A stretch of 64,000 nt of DNA from Streptomyces pristinaespiralis (GTDB lineage Bacteria > Actinomycetota > Actinomycetes > Streptomycetales > Streptomycetaceae), in contig NZ_CP011340.1 of NCBI RefSeq assembly GCF_001278075.1, forward strand, positions 434,001 through 498,000, written 5' to 3'. Below are positions 35,554 through 43,894 of the stretch, piece after piece. Below the pieces are notes generated by a model. It made no database searches. It saw only the letters and a program-made list of their open reading frames with translations, and was not told where the DNA came from. Position 1 is the stretch's first letter; each line of letters begins with the position of its first letter. The position numbers and the translations under genes are program-made.

Positions 35554-37191
35554 ATGGACCGGACAGATGTGCTGGTCGTGGGGGCGGGCCCGGTCGGGCT
35601 CACGGCGGCGGCCGAACTGCGCGGACGCGGCGTCACCTGCCGCCTCATCGACCGGCTGCCTGGCCGGCTGCCCTACGCGAAGGCCGTCGGCATCCAGCCC
35701 AGGACGCTGGAGATCTGGGACCGGATGGGGATGGCGCGCGAGGCCCTGGCCGCCGCCGCGCCCATGCGCGGTCAGCTGGTGTACGTGAACGGCGTGGAAC
35801 GGATGCGGTTCGAGCTCAAGCTGCCGCCGGACGTGCCGTACGGCTTCGCCGCCCTGCCGCAGTACGAGACCGAGCGGATCATCGAGGAGCACCTCGCGCA
35901 GCGGGGCACCCGGATCGAACGGGGCACGGAGCTGGTGTCGTTCGTCCAGGACGAGGAGGGGGTGTGGAGCACGGTCACCACACCGTCCGGACGCACGGAG
36001 GAGATCAGGTCCCGTTACCTCGTGGGCTGCGACGGCGCGCACAGCATCGTCCGCAAGACGCTGGGGCTGACCTTCGAGGGCGGCGCCTTCCCCGAGGAGT
36101 ACATGCTCGCGGACGTCGAGGCGGACTGGGGTCTGCCGCCCGGCTACAGCGTGCGCGCCTCGCACACCGACGGCGACGGTGCCACCGACGACCTGCTGGT
36201 GTGCATCCCGCTGCCCGGACACCGCCGTTACCGGATGTCGATGCTGGTGCCGCCGGATCTGTCCGTCCGGCGGCAGCCGGACGCCGACACGGTGGCGCAC
36301 GGTCTGGAAGGCGGCCGGGCGCCGGGGCTGGAGCATGTGCAGGCCGTCCTCGACCGGCTGGCCCCGGAGCCCACGACGGCGTCGGCGCTGCGCTGGTCGT
36401 CGGTGTTCCGCATCAGCCATCGGCTGGTGGACCGGTACTCGCGCGGCAGGGTCTTCGTCGCGGGCGACGCCGCGCACATCCATCCGCCGACCGGCGCCCA
36501 GGGCATGAACACCGGCATCCAGGACGCGTACAACCTGGCGTGGAAGCTCGCGCTCGCCGTGGCGGGGACCGCCGGTCCTCACCTGCTCGACAGCTACGAC
36601 GCCGAACGGCGGCCGGTGGGCGAGGAGGTGGTGGGACGCACCGTGCGGCACGCGACCGCGGGCGGCGTCCAGGCGGACCCCGAGGAGCCGCGGACGCTCA
36701 TGCTGCGCGAGGCCCAACTGCTCGTCGGCTACCCGGGCAGCCCGGTCGTCGCTTCCCGCGGCAGTGGCCACGACGGTCCTGACGCGGGCGACCGCGCACC
36801 CGACTGCGGCGGTCTCGTGGGGTCGGTCGCCACGTTCCCGGTGCGGCTGTTCGACGTACTGCGCGGCCGCGACACGCACACGCTGCTGCTGTACGTGGGC
36901 GACGGGAACGATGCGGAGTCGTGTGTGCGGCTGGCAGAGGAGGCCGCCCGTCTGACGCACGGAGAGGTGGGGACCTGTCTCGTCCTCCATCCCGACGTCG
37001 CGGCGCACACGGGCGCGGACGGCACCTTCCCGCAGGCGTGGCGGGACGGTCGAGGTGAGTTCGGGCGGGTCTACGTTGTGCGGGGCACGACCGGTCTGCT
37101 GCTCCGCCCGGACGGCTATGTGTCGCTGCGGCGGACGCCGCCGTCCGTGGCCGAGTTGTCGGCGCACCTCGCCGGGGTCCTGCGGACCTGA
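35554..37191 (+). CDS. FAD-dependent aromatic monooxygenase
   Basis: A 545-residue class A flavoprotein monooxygenase (PHBH/rifampicin-monooxygenase type). FAD motifs: VLVVGAGPVGLTAAAELRGRG (GxGxxG), the DG motif RYLVGCDGAHSIVRKTLG and the GD motif VFVAGDAAHIHPPTGAQGMNTGIQDAYNLAWKLA. The C-terminal 150 residues form the usual thioredoxin-like domain without cysteines. It hydroxylates an aromatic substrate using NAD(P)H and oxygen; substrate unknown. ATG at 35554 has GGGAG upstream. No biosynthetic cluster surrounds it, so detoxification is as likely as biosynthesis. Confidence 0.9.
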   Translation: MDRTDVLVVGAGPVGLTAAAELRGRGVTCRLIDRLPGRLPYAKAVGIQPRTLEIWDRMGMAREALAAAAPMRGQLVYVNGVERMRFELKLPPDVPYGFAALPQYETERIIEEHLAQRGTRIERGTELVSFVQDEEGVWSTVTTPSGRTEEIRSRYLVGCDGAHSIVRKTLGLTFEGGAFPEEYMLADVEADWGLPPGYSVRASHTDGDGATDDLLVCIPLPGHRRYRMSMLVPPDLSVRRQPDADTVAHGLEGGRAPGLEHVQAVLDRLAPEPTTASALRWSSVFRISHRLVDRYSRGRVFVAGDAAHIHPPTGAQGMNTGIQDAYNLAWKLALAVAGTAGPHLLDSYDAERRPVGEEVVGRTVRHATAGGVQADPEEPRTLMLREAQLLVGYPGSPVVASRGSGHDGPDAGDRAPDCGGLVGSVATFPVRLFDVLRGRDTHTLLLYVGDGNDAESCVRLAEEAARLTHGEVGTCLVLHPDVAAHTGADGTFPQAWRDGRGEFGRVYVVRGTTGLLLRPDGYVSLRRTPPSVAELSAHLAGVLRT

Positions 37192-37239
37192 CCCGGCGGG
37201 CGGCGCGCGGTGCGGGGGGGGGCGTTGCGTGCGACGACG

Positions 37240-37273
37240 GCGTGGCGGGCACGTGCTCACGTGCCCGCCACGC
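37240..37273. terminator. strong bidirectional hairpin
   Basis: A 16-bp perfect stem (GCGTGGCGGGCACGTG / CACGTGCCCGCCACGC) with almost no loop. It separates the convergent monooxygenase and protease genes. Confidence 0.75.
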
Positions 37274-37280
37274 GGCTCCG

Positions 37281-37350
37281 ATTCCGGTTCCGGCTCGGGT
37301 TTCGGTTTCGGTTCGGTTCGGTGCAGTGCAGTTCGGTTCGGTTCGGTTCG
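37281..37350. repeat. GGTTC/TTCGG low-complexity repeat
   Basis: About 70 bases dominated by the 5-mer GTTCG and the related GGTTTC, interrupted by GTGCAGTGCA at 37321. It lies downstream of both flanking genes and may drift in copy number. Confidence 0.8.
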
Positions 37351-37440
37351 AGGTGACCGGGACAGGTGCGGGCCGCCCGCCGTGGCGGCCCGCGCCTTCC
37401 CGGACCCGGTCCCGGGTGCGGGGTGCGGGGTGCGGGTGGG

Positions 37441-38583
37441 TCAGGCGGTGTGCAGACGCAGCCCGTAGCGGCCGAGGATCTCGTTGACCGGCTGGTGCCA
37501 TGTCTGGCCGCCGCCGGAGCAGTTGCCCCAGCCGCCGGAGGTGACGCCCTGCGCCTGGTCGCCGCTGATGAACGAGCCGCCGGAGTCGCCCGGTTCCGCG
37601 CAGACGCTGGTCTTCGTCATCTGATGGACCGCGCCCTGGCTGTAGTTGACGGTCTCGTTCTTGGCGAGGACGTTTCCGCAGTGCCAGTGCGTGGTGGAAC
37701 CGGAGCGGCAGACGGAGGCGCCGATCGGGGCCTCCGCGGAGCCCCTGACCAGCTGGTCGGGGACGGTTCCCCAGCCGAGGACCACGGGGACGGTCCACCA
37801 GCCGCTGCCCACGCTGACCCAGGCGTAGTCGTCACCGGGGAACGAGGAGCCCTGGAAGGTGCCGATGTGCGTGCCGTCCCAGCCGCGTACGGTCGCGCCG
37901 GCCCGTCCGCAGTGGCCCGCCGTGACGAAGCCGCCGTGCACGGAGAAGCCGATCGAGCAGCGCACGTTGCCCGTGTAGTACGGGTCGCCGCCGACGGTCC
38001 CCGCGGCGAACGGCGTCGGCGCCTGCGCGGTCTCCCGGACCGTGATCGGGCCGGCGTCCCTCGCCCGGTCCAGGAAGGCCCGGACATCGTTGTCATCACG
38101 CTCGGAGGCGACCACGTTCACCACGACCCGGTTCGCTTCCGGGTCGACGTGCCAACTGGCCACGCCCGCAGGCGCTTTCAGGGCGTCGATCTCGCTCTTG
38201 ACCGAGTCGAGCTGCCGGGCGCTGTGGCGGACGAGTGCCGTGTCGGCGCCGGTCGCCCGTACGGCGCGGGCCTTGCCCGCGTCGGTGAGGGCCACCGTCA
38301 GTCTGCCGGTGTCCGCGTCGAACCAGGAGCCGCCGAAGGCCGCACCGGCGGCGCGGCGGGCCTTTCCTTCGACGGCGGTGGCGGTCTTCTCCGCGGCAAG
38401 GCGTGCGGTCGCCTCGTCCGCGTCGAGTCCCAGGTCGCGCTGCATGGCCCCGAGCAGGCCGGTGGAGAGCTTGGGCTCCGCGTCGGGGACGGAGGCGGCC
38501 GCGGGGCCGGCGCCGACCGCGGCCCATGAGCCGAGGAGGAGGAGTGCGGACAGACCCGTGCGTATGGCTGTCATGCGTCTCAA
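37441..38583 (-). CDS. secreted S1 serine protease (alpha-lytic/streptogrisin type)
   Basis: A 380-residue pre-pro-protease. Residues 1-31 are a Sec signal (LSALLLLGSWAAVG ... AAAS). Residues about 40-190 are an alpha-lytic-type prodomain (LLGAMQRDLGLDADEATARLAAE ... VASWHVDPEANRVVVNV). The mature domain begins near FAAGTVGGDPYYTG and has the triad His in VTAGHCG, Asp in DDYAWVSVG and Ser in CAEPGDSGGSF, with three Cys pairs. TTG 38583 is chosen because AAAGG lies eight bases before it; ATG 38574 is the alternative. A LacI-type palindrome sits about 80 bases upstream. Confidence 0.92.
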   Translation of the reverse strand: MRRMTAIRTGLSALLLLGSWAAVGAGPAAASVPDAEPKLSTGLLGAMQRDLGLDADEATARLAAEKTATAVEGKARRAAGAAFGGSWFDADTGRLTVALTDAGKARAVRATGADTALVRHSARQLDSVKSEIDALKAPAGVASWHVDPEANRVVVNVVASERDDNDVRAFLDRARDAGPITVRETAQAPTPFAAGTVGGDPYYTGNVRCSIGFSVHGGFVTAGHCGRAGATVRGWDGTHIGTFQGSSFPGDDYAWVSVGSGWWTVPVVLGWGTVPDQLVRGSAEAPIGASVCRSGSTTHWHCGNVLAKNETVNYSQGAVHQMTKTSVCAEPGDSGGSFISGDQAQGVTSGGWGNCSGGGQTWHQPVNEILGRYGLRLHTA

Positions 38584-38659
38584 GGCGTTGACCTTTCGGT
38601 TGTTCCAGCATCGTGGGGGACGGAACAGGCCGTACGTGGAGCGCGTGTCGAGAGCCTCC

Positions 38660-38673
38660 TGAGAGCGCTCTCA
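38660..38673. promoter_or_regulatory. LacI-type operator between protease and kinase
   Basis: TGAGAGCGCTCTCA is a perfect 14-bp palindrome with the same GAGAGCGCTCTC core as the site before the beta-helix gene at 43536. It lies in the divergent promoter region of the protease and kinase genes. Confidence 0.65.
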
Positions 38674-38831
38674 TCGCGCTCGGCCGGAGCGTAGCCGAAC
38701 ACCGGGGGGCAGGTCCATGCCAATCACATGCCGGAGCTTCGGGACGCCGAACGCCGAGAGCCTTCCGGCGGGAACCGCACGTGAAAGAAATGTGTCTGTG
38801 GTGGGGACAGCTCGTGGGCGGGGGAAACGTG

Positions 38832-40499
38832 ATGAACACCTGGTCGGTGCCCGGGTACACCGAGTCCCGGGAGCTCGGTGCGGGCGGCTGCGGACGTGTC
38901 GTACTCGCCGTCCACGACGCCACCGGCGTGCCCGTGGCGGTGAAGTACCTCAGCGAGCGGCTGCGCGCGGACTCCGGCTTCGTACGCGAGTTCCGGGCGG
39001 AGGCCCAGTTGCTGGGCGGGCTCGACACTCCGTACGTCGTGCGGCTCTACGAGTACGTCGAGGCGCCGCAGGGCGCCGCCATCGTGATGGAGCTGGTCGA
39101 CGGAATCGCGCTGCGCGCCCTGCTCCTCCGGGAGGGCGCGACCGGTCCGGAGGCGGCGCTGGCGGTACTGAAGGGCTCGCTGCTGGGCCTCGCCGCCGCA
39201 CACGGCGCGGGCGTGGTGCACCGCGACTACAAACCGGAGAACGTGCTCGTCGCGGCGGACGGCTCGTCCAAGCTCGTCGACTTCGGCATCGCCGCGCACC
39301 GTGGGAGCACACCGGGCGTGGCGGGCACCCCGGCGTACATGGCGCCGGAACAGTGGAACGGCGAACCGGCCTCCCCCGCAGCCGACGTGTACGCCGCGAC
39401 CGCGACGTTCTACGAGTGCCTGACGGGCCACAAACCCTTCCGCGGCGAGAACTTCGCCGAGCTGGCGCTCCAGCACATCGGCGCGCCGGTCCCCGAGCAC
39501 GACACGCCCGAGCCGGTGCGGCCCCTCATCCGGCGGGGGCTCGCCAAGTCGCCGGAGGAACGGCCCGCGAACGCGGCGGCGTTCGTGGCCGAGCTCGAGA
39601 CGATCGCACAGGCGGCGTACGGGCCCGACTGGGAGGAGCGGGGCCAGCGCAAACTGGCGGCGCTCGCCGCGCTGCTGCCCCTGCTGTTCCCGTCGGCCGG
39701 CGGGCCCGCCGGGACCACCGACCACGCCACCACGTCGATCGGCGGCCCCGGTGCGGGGCCGGCCATCGGCTCCGGCATCGGCGCCGGCGGTTACGTGCCG
39801 CCGGCGCTGCGCAAGGCGCTCGCCGGCGTGGCCGCGCTGGTCGTGGTCGCGGTGGTGGCCGTCGCGGCGCGGGCCGGTGAGGACGCCGCCCCGCGGACGA
39901 CCGCGCAGGCCGTCGCGACGACCAGCGCCGTGCCGGGAGGATCCGCCTCACCGGTGGTGGACGGGGGCACCGACGCCGGGCCGTCGCCGTCGGACGGCGG
40001 CTCGCCCACCCCGTCGGCGAGCACGGCCACCGGGCCCACCGCCCCCTCGCCGACCGCGTCGGCGCCCCCGGCCCCGCCGACGACGTACGCGCCGTCCGCG
40101 TCACCCACCCTGACCGCCTCCGCCGAGCCGTCCACGGAACCGACCACCAGCGCCCCGCCGACCGTCGCGCCGGTGCAGGTCAAGTCGGTGTCCGTGACCG
40201 GCTTCCGGCAGACGGGCACGGCGACGGCCGCCGCGACCGTGGATGTCGTCACCGACGGCACCGGCCCCGTGAAGGTCGTCGTCTCGTGGTTCACGAGCAA
40301 CGAGAAGGGCGTCCTGGGCACCGTGGAGACCACGCAGTCCTTCGAGCGGAGCGGCGCGACGCAGTACACCCTCGCCCTGGACCACACGTTCCAGGGCACG
40401 GGCTGCTACTGGGCCGTGCAGGCCGGCACCGATCCGGCGGCGGCGACTGGCAGTTCCACCCAGCAGCTCCTGACCAGAAGGGGGTGCCCGGTCCTGTGA
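38832..40499 (+). CDS. membrane Ser/Thr protein kinase with extracellular sensor
   Basis: A 555-residue Hanks-type kinase. Glycine loop LGAGGCGRVV (15-24), ATP-Lys38 in VAVKYL, catalytic loop HRDYKPEN (130-137), DFG (150-152) and APE (171-173) are intact. A single membrane helix (LAGVAALVVVAVVAVAA, about 330-350) is followed by a Ser/Thr/Pro-rich stalk and an external strand-rich domain of about 100 residues (VKSVSVTGFRQTGTATAAATVDV ... GCYWAVQAGT) that looks Ig-like rather than PASTA. It should sense something outside and phosphorylate cytoplasmic targets. ATG 38832 (or GTG 38829) follows GGGGGAAAC. The next gene overlaps its stop codon. Confidence 0.9.
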   Translation: MNTWSVPGYTESRELGAGGCGRVVLAVHDATGVPVAVKYLSERLRADSGFVREFRAEAQLLGGLDTPYVVRLYEYVEAPQGAAIVMELVDGIALRALLLREGATGPEAALAVLKGSLLGLAAAHGAGVVHRDYKPENVLVAADGSSKLVDFGIAAHRGSTPGVAGTPAYMAPEQWNGEPASPAADVYAATATFYECLTGHKPFRGENFAELALQHIGAPVPEHDTPEPVRPLIRRGLAKSPEERPANAAAFVAELETIAQAAYGPDWEERGQRKLAALAALLPLLFPSAGGPAGTTDHATTSIGGPGAGPAIGSGIGAGGYVPPALRKALAGVAALVVVAVVAVAARAGEDAAPRTTAQAVATTSAVPGGSASPVVDGGTDAGPSPSDGGSPTPSASTATGPTAPSPTASAPPAPPTTYAPSASPTLTASAEPSTEPTTSAPPTVAPVQVKSVSVTGFRQTGTATAAATVDVVTDGTGPVKVVVSWFTSNEKGVLGTVETTQSFERSGATQYTLALDHTFQGTGCYWAVQAGTDPAAATGSSTQQLLTRRGCPVL

Positions 40500-41131
40500 A
40501 CGACCCACGCACACCCGCCGGCGACGCGGACGAGTACAGCGCGACCGCACTGGGCAGCCACTGGTTCGAGCGTCCCGCCCCCGGTCCGGTCCCCGACCGC
40601 GTCGAGGGCGACGTCGTGCGCTTCGGTCCCGGGGTGACCGCTTTCGTGCGGGAGCGCGGAAGCGGTGCCACGGCCGCCGGGGTGTGGCACGGGACGCTCG
40701 CCGGGCAGCCCGGTGACGATCGCGGACCGCGCGGGCGCCGGCGCGGCCTGCGCCGGTACGCCCTGGCCGCCGCGGTGCTCCTGGCCGTGCTCGGCTTTCT
40801 CGCCTGGCAGCGGTACGGGCCGGGCGTGGCCGTACGGGACGTGGCCGTCAGGACCTCGCCGGACGGGCCCGGCTGTGGCGGGACCGCCGACGTGGTCGGC
40901 CTGGTGCGGACCGACGGCCGGCCCGGCACGCTGACCTACCGGTGGGTGCGCAGTGACGGCACCGACTCGGGGCTGCTGCGCGAGCGCGTGGTGCGCGGCC
41001 AGAAGCAGGCCCGGCTGCACCTGTTGTGGACGTTCGAGGGACGGGGCGAGTACCGCGCCGGTGCCGAGCTCCGGATCCTCTCCCCGTCCCGGCACTCGGC
41101 GGCCGCGCGGTTCACCTACCGCTGCCCGTAG
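40496..41131 (+). CDS. membrane protein coupled to the Ser/Thr kinase
   Basis: A 211-residue protein, not a named family. Residues 1-80 are hydrophilic and probably cytoplasmic, with SHWFERPAPGPVPDRVEGDVVRFGPGVTAFV. One membrane helix follows (RRYALAAAVLLAVLGFLAW, about 83-102), then an external domain (VAVRDVAVRTSPDGPGCGGTADVVGLVRT ... RGEYRAGAELRILSP ... RFTYRCP) whose length and strand pattern resemble the external domain of the kinase. GTG 40496 overlaps the kinase TGA as GTGA, so translation is coupled. Role as co-receptor or kinase substrate is an inference. Confidence 0.75.
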   Translation: MNDPRTPAGDADEYSATALGSHWFERPAPGPVPDRVEGDVVRFGPGVTAFVRERGSGATAAGVWHGTLAGQPGDDRGPRGRRRGLRRYALAAAVLLAVLGFLAWQRYGPGVAVRDVAVRTSPDGPGCGGTADVVGLVRTDGRPGTLTYRWVRSDGTDSGLLRERVVRGQKQARLHLLWTFEGRGEYRAGAELRILSPSRHSAAARFTYRCP

Positions 41132-41249
41132 GGCCTCTCGTGGTTGAGGGGCGCACCCTCCGGAGGGCGGGATCGCTCCCGCGCCGGTGGATACGCCCCT
41201 CGCTCCCGTGCGGTCGGCGGCCGTCGGCGCCGGCCCGCCTACCGCTGCG

Positions 41250-43442
41250 TCAGGGGAAGTTGACGACGGTCGAAGGCACCGTCGAGGTCCCTGACGTGGG
41301 AGAGCCCGTGTCGTTGATGACATGCTCGTAGTGGCCGTGGCCGCTGAGTGAGACGACGAGCAGGCTGTGGAACTTCACCCCGGGCTTGACCGGGGCCTTG
41401 AAGCCGTGGTCCTGCCGGATCGTCGGGTCCACGTTGTAGTAGCAGTAGCTGCCCATCCCCCATCCTTCGTGGGTGTTCACGGAGTCGTCGACGCGGTAGG
41501 CCGCGTAGCCCTTGGTGGCGCCGTTCTGGATGGCGGCCTGGTTGGGCGCGTCGTAGGCCTTCTCGTTCTGGAAGAAGATGGTCCGGCCGCGTTCGCCGTA
41601 CCACTCGACGTCGTACTTGTTGAAGTGCTCGACGAACAGGCCGGTGGCCAGCACGTCGTCGCCGTGGACGCGGACGCCGTAGTCGGCCCGGTTGGTCTCC
41701 CAGCCGACACCTTCACCGTGGTCGGCGCGCCAGACCCAGGTGTGGTCGATGATCGTGTCGTCGCTGTTGACGACCATGCTGGTGGTGGCCTTGCCGGGGC
41801 CGGCTCCGCCGATGCGGATGAAGACGTCCTGCACGGTGGTGGGGTTGGCCGCGTGGTCGGCGGACGCGCCCTGGGGGCCGATCTCGAGCAGGGTGGGCGA
41901 GTTGACGGGCCCGGCGTCGATGAGGAAGCCCGCGAGCCGCACGCCGTCCACGTCGGCGACCTTCATGGCCGTGACGCCGTTGTCGGGGATGATCGTGGCG
42001 AGCCCGAGGCCGAGCACGATGGTGTTCGCGCGGTTGACGTTGATCGTCCGGTCGACGTGGTAGACGCCGGGCGTGAACAGCAGGTGGAGGCCCTGGTCGA
42101 GCGCGGCGTTGATGGTCGCGGCGGTCGCGCCGGGCTTGACGACGTAGAACCGGTCGAGCGGGATCGACTCGCCCTGCGGTGCGCCGTTGCCCCAGGAGGT
42201 GCCGCGCGCGTTCACCCGCTTGGCCGGGGCGAACACCTTGTACTGGCCGCCGTCCAGGTAGAGGAAGGGCTTCTCACGGGAGACGGGCGTGGTGTCCAGC
42301 GTGGTGTACGGCGGGTTCGGGAAGCCGGTCGCGGGCGCGCCCTGGACGCCGGAGAAGGTCATGTTCCACACGCCGTTGGTCCAGCCGCCCACCGAGCTGT
42401 CGCGGGTGTACCACTGCTGCTGCGAGTACGGCCCCACCGTGCCGTCGATCTTGCTGTCGGCGATGTAGCCGCCACTGGCCCAGCCGTAGCCGCTCGGGGC
42501 CAGGTTGAGGCCGCCCTTGACGTGCATCCGGCGGAAGGGGGCGGCCTGGGAGACGGCCCAGCGGTTGGTGCCGTTGACCGGGTTGAGGGCGAGGTTCTCC
42601 GCGGAACGCCAGAAGTTCTGGGTCGCGTTGCCGTCGAACCAGCCTGCGTCGACCGTCACATCACCGTTGAAGGTGGTGTCGTCGGGATTGAGGCCGAGGC
42701 CGGAGATGGAGGTGTAGAAGCCGATCTGCGCGTTGATGTTGTTGTACGTGCCCGGCTTGAACAGCAGTTGGTAGCGGTCGGCGCCGAACTGCGCAGACTC
42801 CTGGCGGCGGAAGATCTCGTCGAGCTTGCCCTGGATGTCGGGCGTGGAGGGGTCGAAGACGAGGACGTTGGGACCGAGGTCGCCGCCGCCGGGGATCTCG
42901 GGGCCGCCCCCGTTCGTGGTGCCGTAGATCTTGAACTCCCAGAGCGAGTAGCCGTACTGGGTGGCCCGGGCGGTCCCGTACATGCGCACGTAGCGCGCGG
43001 TGCCGGAGACGTTCAGGGTCTCCGTGCCGCCGGGGCCGGTGGTGGTGGAGTGGGCGGTGGTCCAGTCGGTGCCGTTGCCGGACAGCTCGATGCGGTAGCC
43101 CTTGGCGTAGGCCGCCTCCCAGGCCAGGACGACCTGGCTGACGGTGGCACTCGCGCCCAGGTCCACCTGGATCCACTGCGGGTCCGAGAAGGCGCTGGAC
43201 CAGCGGGTGCCGGCGTTGCCGTCGACGGCGTTGGCAGCGGCCGTGCCGCCGTTCTCCTCGCTCGAGGCGGTCACCGTCCTGCCCTGGGACAGCAGGACGG
43301 GCGCGGCCTGCGCGGGCGCCGCGGGCAGCAGACCGAGCAGGGCGGCGACCATGGCGGTGACGATCAGCGCGACGGTGCCGCGCCGCCGGTGGTGCGCGAG
43401 GGTCGGGGGTGGTCCGAGCTGTCTTGTGGGGGCAGCGGGCAT
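41250..43442 (-). CDS. secreted discoidin + right-handed beta-helix protein (putative GH55-like)
   Basis: A 730-residue exported protein. A signal peptide covers about residues 1-47 (VALIVTAMVAALLGLLPAAPAQA). Residues about 48-178 are an F5/8 type C (CBM32-like) module (ASSEENGGTAAANAVDGNAGTRWSS ... WEFKIYG). The rest is a long beta-helix with two lobes; the second has FTPGVYHVDRTINVNRANTIVLGLGLATIIPDNG. That layout is like GH55 beta-1,3-glucanases and pectate-lyase-3-like proteins; related proteins are often labelled adenylyl cyclase, which I see no support for. A polysaccharide substrate is inferred. A perfect 20-bp LacI-type operator lies 94 bases upstream. Confidence 0.75.
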   Translation of the reverse strand: MPAAPTRQLGPPPTLAHHRRRGTVALIVTAMVAALLGLLPAAPAQAAPVLLSQGRTVTASSEENGGTAAANAVDGNAGTRWSSAFSDPQWIQVDLGASATVSQVVLAWEAAYAKGYRIELSGNGTDWTTAHSTTTGPGGTETLNVSGTARYVRMYGTARATQYGYSLWEFKIYGTTNGGGPEIPGGGDLGPNVLVFDPSTPDIQGKLDEIFRRQESAQFGADRYQLLFKPGTYNNINAQIGFYTSISGLGLNPDDTTFNGDVTVDAGWFDGNATQNFWRSAENLALNPVNGTNRWAVSQAAPFRRMHVKGGLNLAPSGYGWASGGYIADSKIDGTVGPYSQQQWYTRDSSVGGWTNGVWNMTFSGVQGAPATGFPNPPYTTLDTTPVSREKPFLYLDGGQYKVFAPAKRVNARGTSWGNGAPQGESIPLDRFYVVKPGATAATINAALDQGLHLLFTPGVYHVDRTINVNRANTIVLGLGLATIIPDNGVTAMKVADVDGVRLAGFLIDAGPVNSPTLLEIGPQGASADHAANPTTVQDVFIRIGGAGPGKATTSMVVNSDDTIIDHTWVWRADHGEGVGWETNRADYGVRVHGDDVLATGLFVEHFNKYDVEWYGERGRTIFFQNEKAYDAPNQAAIQNGATKGYAAYRVDDSVNTHEGWGMGSYCYYNVDPTIRQDHGFKAPVKPGVKFHSLLVVSLSGHGHYEHVINDTGSPTSGTSTVPSTVVNFP

Positions 43443-43535
43443 GGCTGTCTCTCCTGGGGGGTCATGGGCGGGTGGTGGTGCCGTTGCTGGGACTGGTGCT
43501 GGTGCCGTCGCGGTACGGAAAGCCGGCTCAAGCTA

Positions 43536-43555
43536 CCGAGAGAGCGCTCTCTCGG
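43536..43555. promoter_or_regulatory. LacI-type operator, perfect 20-bp palindrome
   Basis: CCGAGAGAGCGCTCTCTCGG is fully symmetric and 94 bases upstream of the beta-helix gene. The GAGCGCTC core is the usual target of Streptomyces LacI-family repressors; the adjacent LacI gene is the obvious ligand. Confidence 0.75.
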
Positions 43556-43755
43556 GTACACGGATGATTCTCCCGGTGTTACGCCGCCGTCAAGACTTGT
43601 GCAACAACTCGCCCAACCTGGCGGCGCATTGAGGCCGCTGAGTTCAAGTCCCGAACGTATTCATGCCCTTTGGGGACCTGGAGGCGGGCCGGACCGGCTG
43701 TTGACTTCCGTTCCTTCATCCGGTTCACGAGGTTGGAGGTGAGGGTTCACCGCTC

Positions 43756-43790
43756 CGGGAGAGCGCTCCCCGTGGTGGAGCGCTCTCCCG
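43756..43790. promoter_or_regulatory. paired GAGCGCTC sites forming a hairpin
   Basis: Fourteen-base perfect arms (CGGGAGAGCGCTCC / GGAGCGCTCTCCCG) surround a 7-base loop. Each arm also holds its own GAGCGCTC palindrome, 17 bases centre to centre. It can be read as two operator half-sites or as a terminator after the LacI gene that ends at 43895. The rest of 43443-43894 shows no gene. Confidence 0.6.
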
Positions 43791-43894
43791 CGACGGAACG
43801 ACTCCAGCCCCGGCCCCGCGCTCCCTCAGGCCCCGTCGCAAGCGATACCGAGGTCCCGTAAAGGCGCTTGCTCAGGCCCCGTACAGGCGCTTGC

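Noticed and set aside
34186..37260. 1024-codon minus-strand open frame
   Set aside because: Only the last 340 codons (LacI regulator from GTG 35208) are real; the rest is antisense to the flavin monooxygenase.
37281..37350. GTTCG repeat as a CRISPR or regulatory iteron
   Set aside because: Units are only 5 bases without spacers; simple low-complexity DNA between convergent genes.
41250..43442. Adenylyl cyclase label sometimes given to such proteins
   Set aside because: No class III cyclase motifs; the protein is a secreted discoidin/beta-helix protein.
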